Assembly: GCF_000410535.2 (NCBI RefSeq)
Contig: NC_021490.2
Span: 530,501-594,500, forward strand
Reading direction: 5' to 3'
DNA: 64,000 bases
Origin: Treponema pallidum subsp. pallidum str. Nichols
GTDB lineage: Bacteria; Spirochaetota; Spirochaetia; Treponematales; Treponemataceae
Shown here: one piece after another, positions 1 to 8,578 of the stretch
Numbering within the stretch: the first letter of the stretch is position 1
Layout of the letters: each line of letters begins with the position of its first letter
Translations under genes and position numbers: made by a program
The notes under the pieces: model-generated
The model's input: the letters and a program-made list of their open reading frames with translations, nothing else
Database searches by the model: none
What the model was told of the DNA's origin: nothing

Positions 1-812
1 TGCGACGCATCGAGTATGACTTTGAAAATACCATCGACGGTATTTTATCCATGGCGCGGGCAATTCACCGGGGTCATGTCATGCTCAAGAAGGCAAAGGA
101 TAAGCTCATTAATGCTAATCTGCGTTTAGTTGTGTCGATTGCAAAGAAGTACACAAACCGTGGATTGCTTTTTTTTGATCTCGTGCAAGAGGGCAATATT
201 GGGCTGATTAAGGCGGTAGAAAAGTTTGAATATCGCAAGGGATATAAATTTTCCACGTATGCGACGTGGTGGATTCGCCAGGCAATTACCCGTTCTATTT
301 CCGATCAGGCGCGCACCATTCGGGTTCCGGTACACATGATAGAGCAGATAAATAAAGTGACGCGTGAGTCTCGGCAGTTGTTGCAAAAGTTTGGGCGTGA
401 GCCTTCTGATGAAGAAATTGCGCAGCAGCTCTGTTGGACAGTTGAAAAAGTTAAGCAGGTAAAAAGTGTTGCGCGCGAGCCTATCTCTCTTGAAACTCCA
501 ATTGGAGAGGAGGAGGACTCTTCCTTGGGTGACTTTGTCCCTGACGCTGACGTGGAAAATCCCTCTCGAGTTACAGAAAGAGTCTTGCTTAAAGAGGAAG
601 TGCGATCTATCCTCTCCGCTCTTCCTGCGAGGGAGCACGAAGTTTTGAGAATGCGTTTTGGTCTCGATGGAGACTACTCTCAAACGTTGGAAGAGGTCGG
701 TTTGTACTTTGATGTGACGCGTGAGCGTATTCGGCAGATAGAGGCGAAGGCCCTTAAGCGTTTGCGTCATCCACGACACAGCAGAAGATTGAAGGATTTC
801 CTTGACAGTTAG
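1..812 (+). CDS. rpoD: RNA polymerase primary sigma factor RpoD (5' end outside window)
   Basis: Housekeeping sigma-70, which directs RNA polymerase to -10/-35 promoters. The reading frame is open from base 3, so the true start lies upstream; about 269 C-terminal residues are visible. Region 2 is near-canonical ([16 protein letters not shown], then [20 protein letters not shown], the 2.3/2.4 DNA-melting and -10-reading segment), followed by region 3 ([12 protein letters not shown]) and the region 4.2 helix-turn-helix ([20 protein letters not shown]) close to the C-terminus. The protein ends in RRLKDFLDS, like other RpoD tails. The stop lies 9 nt before the next gene, which is probably co-transcribed. 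The ATG at 51 is internal to region 2 and is not the start. Confidence 0.97.
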   Translation, partial: RRIEYDFENTIDGILSMARAIHRGHVMLKKAKDKLINANLRLVVSIAKKYTNRGLLFFDLVQEGNIGLIKAVEKFEYRKGYKFSTYATWWIRQAITRSISDQARTIRVPVHMIEQINKVTRESRQLLQKFGREPSDEEIAQQLCWTVEKVKQVKSVAREPISLETPIGEEEDSSLGDFVPDADVENPSRVTERVLLKEEVRSILSALPAREHEVLRMRFGLDGDYSQTLEEVGLYFDVTRERIRQIEAKALKRLRHPRHSRRLKDFLDS

Positions 813-821
813 GGGTATGTT

Positions 822-1643
822 ATGGTTCCTGCAAATGTTTTCGAGAACTTACGGGCACTGCAGGTGGTGCTTGCGCAGAAGAATCGCTTGGAAACCGAGA
901 TTGCAGAGGCGCCGAAGTTCTTAGTCGCTCAGGAAGAGTTGCTAACGCGTTGTAAAGAAAGTTTTATTGAAAAGAATGTCGAATACGAATCTGTGCGCGA
1001 AGAAGTTGCCCGTCTGACCACCGAGTTGTGCAAGGCAGAGAAGCGGCGTGAGGATGCGGAAGTTGCGATGGACAACATTAGCACGCAGCGGGAGTACGAT
1101 GCGCTCGATAGGGAGATTCAGGAGGCGAAGCGGCAGGAGGTTGCATTGCGCTCCGAGGTAGCGCGCTCGGATGTAGCTTATAAGCGTTTGGCAGAAGAAA
1201 TTAAGCTTGATCAAGAAGACATTGTGCAGCAGGAGAGGGAGCTTACGGAGAACAAGGCTCGCGTCGACGCAGAGGTGCGTGGTAAAAGGGAGCAGGTGTT
1301 GCGTTTACAGGAGGAAGAGCGGCGTCTTTCTCCAGATCTTGACCGGGATGTACTCTTTAAGTTTGAGCGTATTATCAAAAGTAAGCAGGGCGTGGGTATC
1401 GTACCCGTGCGGGGGAACGTGTGTGCAGGGTGCCACATGATTTTGCCCGCGCAGTTTTCAACCGGCGTACGTGAAGGGAACAGTATCGTGTACTGCCCCT
1501 ATTGCAGTCGGATTCTTTACTATGAGGAGACAGATGAGCCTGAGATGACCTTCTTTGATGAAGAGGACCTGGGCAGTCTGTCGGACCTTGTCTATCCAGA
1601 AGAATCTGGAGGATTTGGGGGAGGTGACCGGGAAGAGATATAG
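822..1643 (+). CDS. Coiled-coil protein with C4 zinc ribbon (DUF164/CdsZ-like)
   Basis: A 273-residue protein with a long heptad-rich helical region (about residues 15-175, many E/K/R/Q) and a C-terminal zinc ribbon with C201-x2-C204 and C225-x2-C228 (CAGC and CPYC). This layout matches the C4-type zinc-ribbon family (DUF164, zf-RING_7) found next to rpoD, dnaG or RNase P genes in several phyla; its biochemical role is not settled and I do not assign one. The C-terminal 40 residues are acidic and glycine-rich. The ATG is 9 nt after the rpoD stop, with GGGGTATGTT upstream as a weak ribosome-binding site. The RNase P RNA gene begins about 20 nt after the stop. Confidence 0.85.
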   Translation: MVPANVFENLRALQVVLAQKNRLETEIAEAPKFLVAQEELLTRCKESFIEKNVEYESVREEVARLTTELCKAEKRREDAEVAMDNISTQREYDALDREIQEAKRQEVALRSEVARSDVAYKRLAEEIKLDQEDIVQQERELTENKARVDAEVRGKREQVLRLQEEERRLSPDLDRDVLFKFERIIKSKQGVGIVPVRGNVCAGCHMILPAQFSTGVREGNSIVYCPYCSRILYYEETDEPEMTFFDEEDLGSLSDLVYPEESGGFGGGDREEI

Positions 1644-1663
1644 AGAGGTTGGTAAATGGGGTG

Positions 1664-2002
1664 ACAGAGAACTGCAGATAGTCGCTGCGGGTTTCTCGCA
1701 GAGGAAAGTCCGGACTCCTTCGGAAATGATGCTAGTTAATTACTAGGCAGCGGCTCTCTGCAGTGCCGCTGACAGCAAGCGCCACAGAAAATATACCGCC
1801 TTTGGGTAAGGGTGAAAGGGCGAGGTAAGAGCTCACCGCGTTTTGGCGACAAAACGGCACGGCAAGCCTCATCAGGAGCAAGATCGAGCAGCAAAGGATA
1901 TTCCGATCCTGTTTTGCGGGTTGATTGCATAAATTTATATAGCGATATATAAAGTGAGACAGATGATTATCCTTGACAGAATCCGGCTTACCAGTTCTCT
2001 GT
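1664..2002 (+). ncRNA. rnpB: RNase P RNA (M1-type ribozyme)
   Basis: Catalytic RNA that removes 5' leaders from pre-tRNAs. The hallmark conserved stretch GAGGAAAGTCCGGACTCC lies at about 1701-1718, and the universal 3' segment ACAGAATCCGGCTTAC at about 1976-1991. The ends pair perfectly: 1664-1674 (ACAGAGAACTG) is complementary over 11 bp to 1992-2002 (CAGTTCTCTGT), forming helix P1. A run of T at 2002-2008 directly follows and would act with P1 as a terminator. Size (about 339 nt) fits bacterial type A. A weak promoter may lie at about 1615-1644 (TTGGGG, 18 nt, TATAGA) inside the end of the preceding gene. Internal helices were not folded. Confidence 0.96.
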
Positions 2003-2008
2003 TTTTTT
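1992..2008 (+). terminator. Putative terminator formed by the rnpB P1 strand plus T-run
   Basis: The 3' strand of helix P1 is followed at once by seven T residues (2002-2008). This is the only termination signal visible after rnpB, and it ends 9 nt before the start of the TPR gene, so some read-through into the mre operon is possible. Confidence 0.5.
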
Positions 2009-2017
2009 AGAGTATCG

Positions 2018-2962
2018 ATGGAATTTCTACTAAGGCGGAGCGGGCACCAGAGTTTCTTCCCGGGGCGGAGGAAACTGCCTAATTCCGTGTTCCTCTTTTC
2101 GGTCTTTTTCGCCCTGGTAGTGGGCGTGGGGGTTGGTGCGTGGCGTTACCGTCGGTACTACCGTGGGTTGCCGAGCGCGCGCAGCGTGTATGAGGACTGG
2201 AAGAATGGTAATTACAAAGCGGTGTACGATAAGGCGGCTGAAATTCTCCAGAGGCGGGTGTTCGACGCTGAGATGCTCGCGCTGCATGGGTTTGCTGCCT
2301 ACTATATCTTTTCAGAGCAGACTGACCTTTCTGTCAGTTACGACTACCTCAATAGTGCTATTGTGTCCTTGCGCCGCGCGTTGCATGTGGTGCGCCCTGC
2401 AGAAGTTCCCAACGTTTCTTATGTCCTTGGCAAAGCCTACTACCAGCGTGGGTATTACTACGCTGACTTGGCGGTGAAGTACCTGGATCTTGCCTATAAC
2501 GCAGGGTTCAGGGCTGCGGATTTGGCGGAGTTTCGTGGCATGTCTGCCTCTTTGCTCGGAGATATGCAAAAGGCGGTTGAGTCGTTCACGCAGGCTCTCG
2601 CTGCACAGCCCTCTGATCTTGTGCTCTACGCGCTGGCAGAGTGTTATGAAAAACTTTCTGATTTTTCGAAGGCGAAGCTGTATCTGTATGATACCATCGG
2701 GAAAACAAAGGATGTTTTGCTTGAGCTAAAGTGCAGGAATAGGCTTGCTGCGCTGTATTTGTCTGAGCGCAACCTTGCAGAGGCTGAGCGAGAGCTGGAT
2801 GTGGTTTTGCAAAAGGATGAGCGCTCTGCGGAGGCCCACTATCATCGCGGGGTTCTGTATGAGATGGGTTCGGATTTGGTAAGGGCGCGGGCGGAGTGGC
2901 GGCGTGCCCTGAGGCTGAATCCACTGCACGAGCCAACACGCGTGAAGCTGAACCTGAAATAG
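2018..2962 (+). CDS. Membrane-anchored TPR-repeat protein upstream of mreB
   Basis: About 314 residues. A short basic N-terminus is followed by one transmembrane segment (about residues 22-41, SVFLFSVFFALVVGVGVG), then several tetratricopeptide-like helical repeats to the C-terminus; the last is clearest (SAEAHYHRGVLYEMGSDLVR). The likely topology is one N-terminal anchor with a TPR scaffold. The ATG at 2018 was chosen because an in-frame upstream codon at 1973 falls inside the RNase P RNA. The stop is 12 nt before mreB, so it probably belongs to the cell-shape operon and could be an adaptor for the elongation machinery; that role is inference from position only. Confidence 0.8.
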   Translation: MEFLLRRSGHQSFFPGRRKLPNSVFLFSVFFALVVGVGVGAWRYRRYYRGLPSARSVYEDWKNGNYKAVYDKAAEILQRRVFDAEMLALHGFAAYYIFSEQTDLSVSYDYLNSAIVSLRRALHVVRPAEVPNVSYVLGKAYYQRGYYYADLAVKYLDLAYNAGFRAADLAEFRGMSASLLGDMQKAVESFTQALAAQPSDLVLYALAECYEKLSDFSKAKLYLYDTIGKTKDVLLELKCRNRLAALYLSERNLAEAERELDVVLQKDERSAEAHYHRGVLYEMGSDLVRARAEWRRALRLNPLHEPTRVKLNLK

Positions 2963-2974
2963 CTTGGAGGTGCC

Positions 2975-4009
2975 ATGTTTTTTCTCAGACGATTTTCTGC
3001 TGACGTGGGTATCGATCTAGGCACGTGTAACACCATTATCTATGTGGAAGGAAGAGGGATTGTCGTCAATGAGCCGTCTGTGGTGGCAGTTGAGCGGGGA
3101 ACGAAGTCAGTAGTTGCGGTAGGCTCGGACGCGAAGCGCATGTTGTGGAAAACTCCGGGAAATATCGTTGCGATACGGCCGTTGAAAGACGGTGTGATCG
3201 CGGACATGGATACTACCGAGAAGATGATTCGTTACTTTATTTCTAAAATTTTGCCGCGCCACAGGCTCATTAAACCGCGGATGGTCATCGGGATTCCCAG
3301 TTGTATCACGGATGTGGAGTGCAGAGCAGTGCACGAGAGTGCTAGTAAGGCCGGGGCTGGGGAGGTGGAGGTACTTGAGGAGTCACTTGCTGCAGCCATT
3401 GGCGCTAATATTCCCATAGAAGAACCGGCAGGGAACATGGTGTGTGATATCGGGGGGGGTACCACGGAGGTGTCGGTTATCTCGCTCTTGGGTATGGTGG
3501 TCACGAATGCAATTCGTGTTGGGGGCGATGAGTTTGATCAGGCCATTATCAAGCACGTGCGATCCGTTCACAATTTGATTATTGGGGAGCAGACTGCAGA
3601 GCGTTTGAAAATTGAAATAGGGAATGCTTCTCCGGAAAAGAATATTGAAAAGGTGGAGGTCAAGGGAACCGACGCCATCACCGGTCTTCCTCGCAGGCTT
3701 GAGATAGATTCTGTTGAAGTACGTGAGGCGCTCAAAGAGCCTATCACGCAGATAGTGGAAGAAATTAAGCGGACGCTTGCTCGAACGCCTCCTGAGTTGG
3801 CTGCGGATATCGTCGAACGGGGCATCGTCATGACAGGCGGAGGCTCTCTCCTCAAAGGTCTCCCTAAACTTATTTCTAAGGAAACGCATGTGCCGGTTAT
3901 CCTTGCAGAGAATCCCATGAACTGTGTTGCTATCGGCGCAGGAAGGTACCACGAAGTCTACAAGGATATTTCAGGGGATCGTAGTCTGTATGCGGGACTG
4001 AATTCATGA
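2975..4009 (+). CDS. mreB: Rod-shape actin homologue MreB
   Basis: Actin-like ATPase that forms membrane-associated filaments and guides lateral wall synthesis. At 344 residues it has the normal family length. It has the phosphate-1 loop ([15 protein letters not shown] near residue 12), the second phosphate loop ([17 protein letters not shown]) and the adenosine motif ([15 protein letters not shown]). The short N-terminal stretch FFLRRF could bind membrane. A good ribosome-binding site (TTGGAGG) precedes the ATG. It heads mreB-mreC-mreD-PBP2-rodA with 4-nt gaps or overlaps. In the periplasmic-flagellated spirochaetes, shape also depends on flagella, so the Mre system here is most safely read as serving elongation. 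Confidence 0.97.
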   Translation: MFFLRRFSADVGIDLGTCNTIIYVEGRGIVVNEPSVVAVERGTKSVVAVGSDAKRMLWKTPGNIVAIRPLKDGVIADMDTTEKMIRYFISKILPRHRLIKPRMVIGIPSCITDVECRAVHESASKAGAGEVEVLEESLAAAIGANIPIEEPAGNMVCDIGGGTTEVSVISLLGMVVTNAIRVGGDEFDQAIIKHVRSVHNLIIGEQTAERLKIEIGNASPEKNIEKVEVKGTDAITGLPRRLEIDSVEVREALKEPITQIVEEIKRTLARTPPELAADIVERGIVMTGGGSLLKGLPKLISKETHVPVILAENPMNCVAIGAGRYHEVYKDISGDRSLYAGLNS

Positions 4010-4013
4010 TTAG

Positions 4014-4877
4014 GTGGAAAAGGCTTTTTTTTTTAGAATAGACTCTGATCTATTCACCTTTATCGTGTTTTTGCTTGTTTCCTCAGGTCTCTTGGTCTTC
4101 TCAGGAGGGGAGCTGATTGTAAGCTTTAGGGATGTGGGGTTCTCCGTTACCTCCCGCGTGGAGAAGGCTGCAGCTTCGGTTTCTTTTTTTGTTACTCATA
4201 CGGTCAAGACGTTGAAAACCCTCTCAGAGGTGCAAAGGCGGTACGAGGTCTTGCGCGAACAACTGAAAGACTACGAATTCTTGCAAGGATCACGCGAAAG
4301 TTTGAGAAAGGAAAATCAAAGGCTACGCGCCATGCTTGGGTTTTCCCGCGAGCTTTCAACGCGCAACATTCCTGCAGAGATTATAGGTTTTGACCCCGAC
4401 AATTTGTACTCCGGTATTGTTGTTAGCAGGGGTGCGCGGCACGGGGTGCGCAAGAATATGCCTGTTGTTGCATTTCAAAGTGACACATTGGGGTTGGTTG
4501 GAAAAGTGGTGCAGGTTTCGCGTACCACGAGTATGATAGTGCCGCTTTATCACTACCAATTCTATGTTGCCGGAAAACTTGAGCGTGCTCAGTATCGGGG
4601 ATTGATTAGTGGACAGGGGGGTAGTGACTTTCCCCTTCTAATGCGTTATGTGAAGAAGCACGGACAGGGAAGTATTCGTGTCGGCGACCTCGTGGTAACT
4701 TCGGGGGAAAATTATCCTTTCCCGAAAGATGTACCCGTCGGGAAGGTGCGGGACATTAAACTCCACGACCATGAAACTTCTCTTGAACTTTCTCTTGACC
4801 CCGTTTTAGACCTTTTCCGTTTGGAATACGTTTTTATCCTCGACCTGTCCTTGTCCCAAGAAGGACCGCACGGATGA
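4014..4877 (+). CDS. mreC: Rod shape-determining protein MreC
   Basis: Periplasmic scaffold that links MreB, MreD, RodA and PBP2. 287 residues: one N-terminal transmembrane segment (about 14-34), a coiled coil (about 65-108, ending in KENQRLRAMLGF), then the beta-rich MreC domain with IIGFDPDNLYSGIVVSRGARHGV and the late GDLVVTSGENYPFPKDVPVG. The start is GTG, 4 nt after the mreB stop; there is no in-frame ATG at this position. The final four bases ATGA overlap the mreD start, suggesting translational coupling. Confidence 0.95.
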   Translation: MEKAFFFRIDSDLFTFIVFLLVSSGLLVFSGGELIVSFRDVGFSVTSRVEKAAASVSFFVTHTVKTLKTLSEVQRRYEVLREQLKDYEFLQGSRESLRKENQRLRAMLGFSRELSTRNIPAEIIGFDPDNLYSGIVVSRGARHGVRKNMPVVAFQSDTLGLVGKVVQVSRTTSMIVPLYHYQFYVAGKLERAQYRGLISGQGGSDFPLLMRYVKKHGQGSIRVGDLVVTSGENYPFPKDVPVGKVRDIKLHDHETSLELSLDPVLDLFRLEYVFILDLSLSQEGPHG

Positions 4878-5380
4878 TACGGCTCATCGCCTGGTCTGTA
4901 GGTACCTCTTTTCTTTTTAGCATTGTAGAGATGGCAGTGTTCGTACACGTTTCGTACTTATCCATTATGCCAGATCTCGTCTTGCTCGTAGTACTGTTCA
5001 CGAGCATTCACAATGGCGTGGTGGCAGGGATATGGACTGGATTTATTGCAGGAATTATTTTTGACTTCCTTTCTATCTCTCCCTTTGGTTTGCATTCGTT
5101 CGTTTTCACCACTATAGGCTTTATGGTAGGAAAGGTGCAGGGAAGATATCATATCGATAGAGTATTCGCCCCCGCGGTACTGGCAGGCTTTGCAATGATT
5201 TTCAAGGTGGGATTGGTGTTGGTATTGCGAGGAGTGTTTGGTCCAAATATCCAAGTGTATAGCGTGTTTTCACGGCAGCTTTGGATAGAAATGACGTTGA
5301 ATATTGTGTTTGTCCCCTTTGTATTCGGGCTTTTGAATATGTTTCCGACCACTTTTCTTTATAAGAGGTTTTCTTCGTAG
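4874..5380 (+). CDS. mreD: Rod shape-determining protein MreD
   Basis: Small polytopic inner-membrane protein of the elongasome. 168 residues with about five hydrophobic segments and few charged residues between them; the MreD-like motif ISPFGLHSFVFTTIGFMVG lies near the middle. It overlaps mreC by ATGA and abuts the PBP2 start without spacing (stop TAG then ATG). Sequence conservation of MreD is low, so the call rests on hydropathy, size and its canonical position between mreC and the PBP2 gene. Confidence 0.92.
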   Translation: MIRLIAWSVGTSFLFSIVEMAVFVHVSYLSIMPDLVLLVVLFTSIHNGVVAGIWTGFIAGIIFDFLSISPFGLHSFVFTTIGFMVGKVQGRYHIDRVFAPAVLAGFAMIFKVGLVLVLRGVFGPNIQVYSVFSRQLWIEMTLNIVFVPFVFGLLNMFPTTFLYKRFSS

Positions 5381-7255
5381 ATGCGTTATTTTTCTCTCCT
5401 TCCTGATCGTCATATGCTTTTTAGGATAAAGGTTCTCACCTGGCTCGTCGTGCTGGTTATGCTGTTGTACATGCGGCAGCTGTTTGTCATTCAAATCGTG
5501 CGGGGGGATTCGTTCAAAAAAAAATCGCTGAACATATCTCAGCGTAGTAAAGTAATTCCTGCACAACGGGGGGAGATTTTTGATCGCCACGCGGATCTGC
5601 CCATGGTGCTGAATGTCAATTCGTTTGCAGTTGATATGATCCCCGGAGAGGTTCCGCCTGAGCAGTTCGATACGGTGCTCAACAAATTGTCGCATATTCT
5701 GCGCGTACCTATTTCGGATATTCGAAAGAAAATTCCTGATGCGGTCCGCCGTTCATTTCAAACGGTGGAGTTGCGCAGTAACGTGAGTTACGAGGACATC
5801 ACTGCTATCGCCCAAATAATTGATGAACTGCCGGGCGTTTCTTGGTATTCAAAACCAGTACGAAATTACGTTGAAACAGGATCATTCGCTCACGTTATCG
5901 GATATGTGGGGGAGATTACAAAAGAAGAGCTCAAACGATTTTACAGTAAAGGGTACAGGCCCAACAGTCTCATTGGAAAGGCTGGAATTGAAAAAGAATA
6001 CGACGAGGTCCTGAGAGGGAAAGAGGGACACGAGTACCGGACCGTCGATGCCCGTGGGCGATACATAGAAAACACTTCGGTTACTAACCCTCCTCGCATG
6101 GGTAATAACCTCGTGCTCACCATCGATCGGCGTATACAAAAACTTGCAGAAGACGCGCTCGGTCCTCGTATCGGAGCGGCAGTGGTACTGAAACCGACAA
6201 CGGGAGAAGTACTTGCTATGGTATCTTATCCGTACTTTGACCAAAACATTTTCACTCAGCATAACGCCCACGAACTGTATGCGCAGCTTTCACATGATAC
6301 ACGGTTCCCTCTGCTTAACCGTGTTGTGAATGCAAGTTACCCGCCTGCGTCGACGTTCAAGATTGTCATGTCAACCGCTATTTTGGCAGAGAAGGCATTC
6401 CCCCATGAAAAGACGGTGGACTGTCCAGGAGAGATCGAGTATGGCAATCGCTTATTTCGCTGTCATATCAGAAAGCCTGGGCACGGCAAGGTAGATCTCC
6501 GTCGTGCGCTTGAGCAGTCGTGTGATATTTATTACTGGACAGTCTGTCGAGACTATCTTGGCATCGACCGCATGATTTCGTACATCAACGATTTTGGATT
6601 TGGCAAATCGGCGCGCATCGATTTACCCAGTCAAACAGAGGGTATGGTTCCAACACCGAAATGGAAAGAACGTCGGTTTCATGAAAAATGGTTGGATGGA
6701 GACACTATGAATCTCGCTATCGGGCAGGGTTACATGCTTGTCTCGCCTCTGCAGGTGGCAAACATGGTCGCGATGACCGTTAACAATGGCGTCATTTATC
6801 GGCCCCATTTACTCAAGGAAATTCGGGACTCTCGTACTAACGAAGTGCTATTTAGGCATAAACCTGAGGTATTAAAGACAGCAAAAATTCCTGCAGAGAT
6901 ATTCGAGCACGTGCGCGCAGATATGCATTCGGTTGTCACGCGTGGCTCCTCCCAGTATGCAATGAAAAATAAGACCGTGTCCCTGGCAGGGAAAACTGGT
7001 ACTGCAGAAGTAGGTTTTCACAATCGGTGGCATTCGTGGATGGCAGCGTATGGGCCTTATCATCGCCCCCCGGATGAAGCGGTGGTCGTTGTGGTACTGG
7101 TAGAGGCAAGAAACGAATGGGAATGGTGGGCGCCGTTTGCAACCAATATCATTTTTCAGGGTATTTTTGCGAATGAGGATTATGAGCAAGCAGTTGAGTC
7201 GCTCAAGTCGTACGGCATTTCCCTTGGGGTGCCGGCAAGGAGTCGGCAGGAATGA
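5381..7255 (+). CDS. mrdA: Penicillin-binding protein 2, peptidoglycan transpeptidase
   Basis: Class B PBP that crosslinks new peptidoglycan during elongation, partner of RodA. 624 residues. A single membrane anchor (about 16-39) is followed by a dimerisation domain (AQRGEIFDRH near residue 61), then the transpeptidase domain with the three active-site motifs: S324-T-F-K327, S380-C-D382 (the PBP2 form of SxN) and K538-T-G-T-A-E. All catalytic residues are present. It overlaps rodA by 4 nt. Beta-lactams are the classic treatment for this genus, so this is one of the expected drug targets; nothing in the motifs suggests altered binding. Confidence 0.96.
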   Translation: MRYFSLLPDRHMLFRIKVLTWLVVLVMLLYMRQLFVIQIVRGDSFKKKSLNISQRSKVIPAQRGEIFDRHADLPMVLNVNSFAVDMIPGEVPPEQFDTVLNKLSHILRVPISDIRKKIPDAVRRSFQTVELRSNVSYEDITAIAQIIDELPGVSWYSKPVRNYVETGSFAHVIGYVGEITKEELKRFYSKGYRPNSLIGKAGIEKEYDEVLRGKEGHEYRTVDARGRYIENTSVTNPPRMGNNLVLTIDRRIQKLAEDALGPRIGAAVVLKPTTGEVLAMVSYPYFDQNIFTQHNAHELYAQLSHDTRFPLLNRVVNASYPPASTFKIVMSTAILAEKAFPHEKTVDCPGEIEYGNRLFRCHIRKPGHGKVDLRRALEQSCDIYYWTVCRDYLGIDRMISYINDFGFGKSARIDLPSQTEGMVPTPKWKERRFHEKWLDGDTMNLAIGQGYMLVSPLQVANMVAMTVNNGVIYRPHLLKEIRDSRTNEVLFRHKPEVLKTAKIPAEIFEHVRADMHSVVTRGSSQYAMKNKTVSLAGKTGTAEVGFHNRWHSWMAAYGPYHRPPDEAVVVVVLVEARNEWEWWAPFATNIIFQGIFANEDYEQAVESLKSYGISLGVPARSRQE

Positions 7256-8553
7256 GGATTCGCGGTGTCAGTGATTTTGACTACCTATTGCTTCTGACCA
7301 TGCTGGCGTTGACCAGCATTGGTATCTTGTTCATCTATTCTTCCGGGGTAAATTCAGAGGGACACGTTATTTCCAGAGAATACCTAAAACAAATAGTGTG
7401 GGCCGTCATGGGTGTGGTGCTCATGCTTTCTGTGAGCATGTACGACTACCACAGGTTCAAGGATAGAACAACGCTTATTTTTGCAGGTTTTATATTGCTG
7501 CTGATATACACGCGGTTGTTTGGGCGGTATGTAAATGGTGCAAAAAGCTGGATCGGTGTGGGAGAATTCGGCATTCAGATTTCTGAGTTTGCAAAGATCG
7601 CGTACATATTATACTTAGCGCACTATCTTGTTTATTCTCAGAGTGAGCCTATGCTTAAGCGCTTTGCGAAAGCGGGGGTGATTACCTTGCTGCCCATGGC
7701 GCTCATATTGTCTCAGCCGGATCTCGGCACTGCATCCGTGTACCTGCCGATTTTTCTCGTTATGTGTTTTATTGCAGGATTTCCTCTCCGTTTGATTTTC
7801 GCGGTGGTTTGTGTGGTCCTCCTGACTTTGCTCTTTACACTGTTGCCCCTTTGGGAGCAAACCTTTTTGCAATACCAGGGGGTGGCTACGCGCATTGCAG
7901 ATTCGCGTATGCTGTCGCTGTTTGTGTTTTTTTCTCTCAGCGCTACGTCTGCGGTAGCGGTGGTAGGGTACCTGCTCTCTGGAAGAAAATACTACTACTG
8001 GATTACTTACGCTTTGGGAATGGTGAGTATTTCTTATGGCGCATCGCTGCTGGGAGTTCGGGTTTTAAAACCGTATCAGATGATGCGCCTGATCATTTTT
8101 CTCAATCCCGAGGTAGATCCACTCAAAGCGGGATGGCACATTATCCAGTCAATGATCGCTATTGGCAGTGGCGGTGCGTTTGGAATGGGGTACTTGAGAG
8201 GACCGCAGAGCCATTATCGATTTTTACCGCAGCAGAGTACTGATTTTATCTTCAGCATTCTTTCTGAAGAGTGGGGTTTTGTTGGCGGGGTGATAGTGTT
8301 TGGTTTGTATCTGTTGTTCTTTCTGCATACGCTTTCCATCATGAGTCACGTTGATGATTTGTACGGTAAGCTCATCGCAAGCGGTGTGTTGGGTATGTTC
8401 CTTTTTCACTTTGTAGTTAACGTGGGCATGACCATGGGAATCATGCCCATTACGGGTATTCCTCTGTTGCTCCTTTCGTATGGTGGATCGTCTCTGTGGA
8501 CCGCGATGATTGCAACGGGACTCTTGATGAGTATCAATGCAAGGCAGTTGTAA
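7252..8553 (+). CDS. rodA: Lipid II polymerase RodA (SEDS family)
   Basis: SEDS-family glycosyltransferase that polymerises glycan strands with PBP2. 433 residues, essentially all transmembrane helices. The signature near the C-terminus, GIPLLLLSYGGSSLW, and the PDLGTASVYLPIFLV segment are characteristic; HIIQSMIAIGSGGAFGMG is the conserved loop. It is longer than the usual ~370 residues: the region about residues 215-275 (between EQTFLQYQGVATR and LKPYQMMRLIIF) carries what look like two extra hydrophobic segments. The start overlaps the PBP2 stop (ATGA). It is probably the last gene of the shape operon. Confidence 0.95.
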   Translation: MRIRGVSDFDYLLLLTMLALTSIGILFIYSSGVNSEGHVISREYLKQIVWAVMGVVLMLSVSMYDYHRFKDRTTLIFAGFILLLIYTRLFGRYVNGAKSWIGVGEFGIQISEFAKIAYILYLAHYLVYSQSEPMLKRFAKAGVITLLPMALILSQPDLGTASVYLPIFLVMCFIAGFPLRLIFAVVCVVLLTLLFTLLPLWEQTFLQYQGVATRIADSRMLSLFVFFSLSATSAVAVVGYLLSGRKYYYWITYALGMVSISYGASLLGVRVLKPYQMMRLIIFLNPEVDPLKAGWHIIQSMIAIGSGGAFGMGYLRGPQSHYRFLPQQSTDFIFSILSEEWGFVGGVIVFGLYLLFFLHTLSIMSHVDDLYGKLIASGVLGMFLFHFVVNVGMTMGIMPITGIPLLLLSYGGSSLWTAMIATGLLMSINARQL

Positions 8554-8578
8554 ATAGAGTAAGGAAAGGACATTTGGT

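Noticed and set aside
126-779. Long antisense frame inside rpoD
   Set aside because: Overlaps strongly conserved sigma-factor coding; no family features. The same applies to antisense frames in mreB, the LptD gene, lon and hxk.
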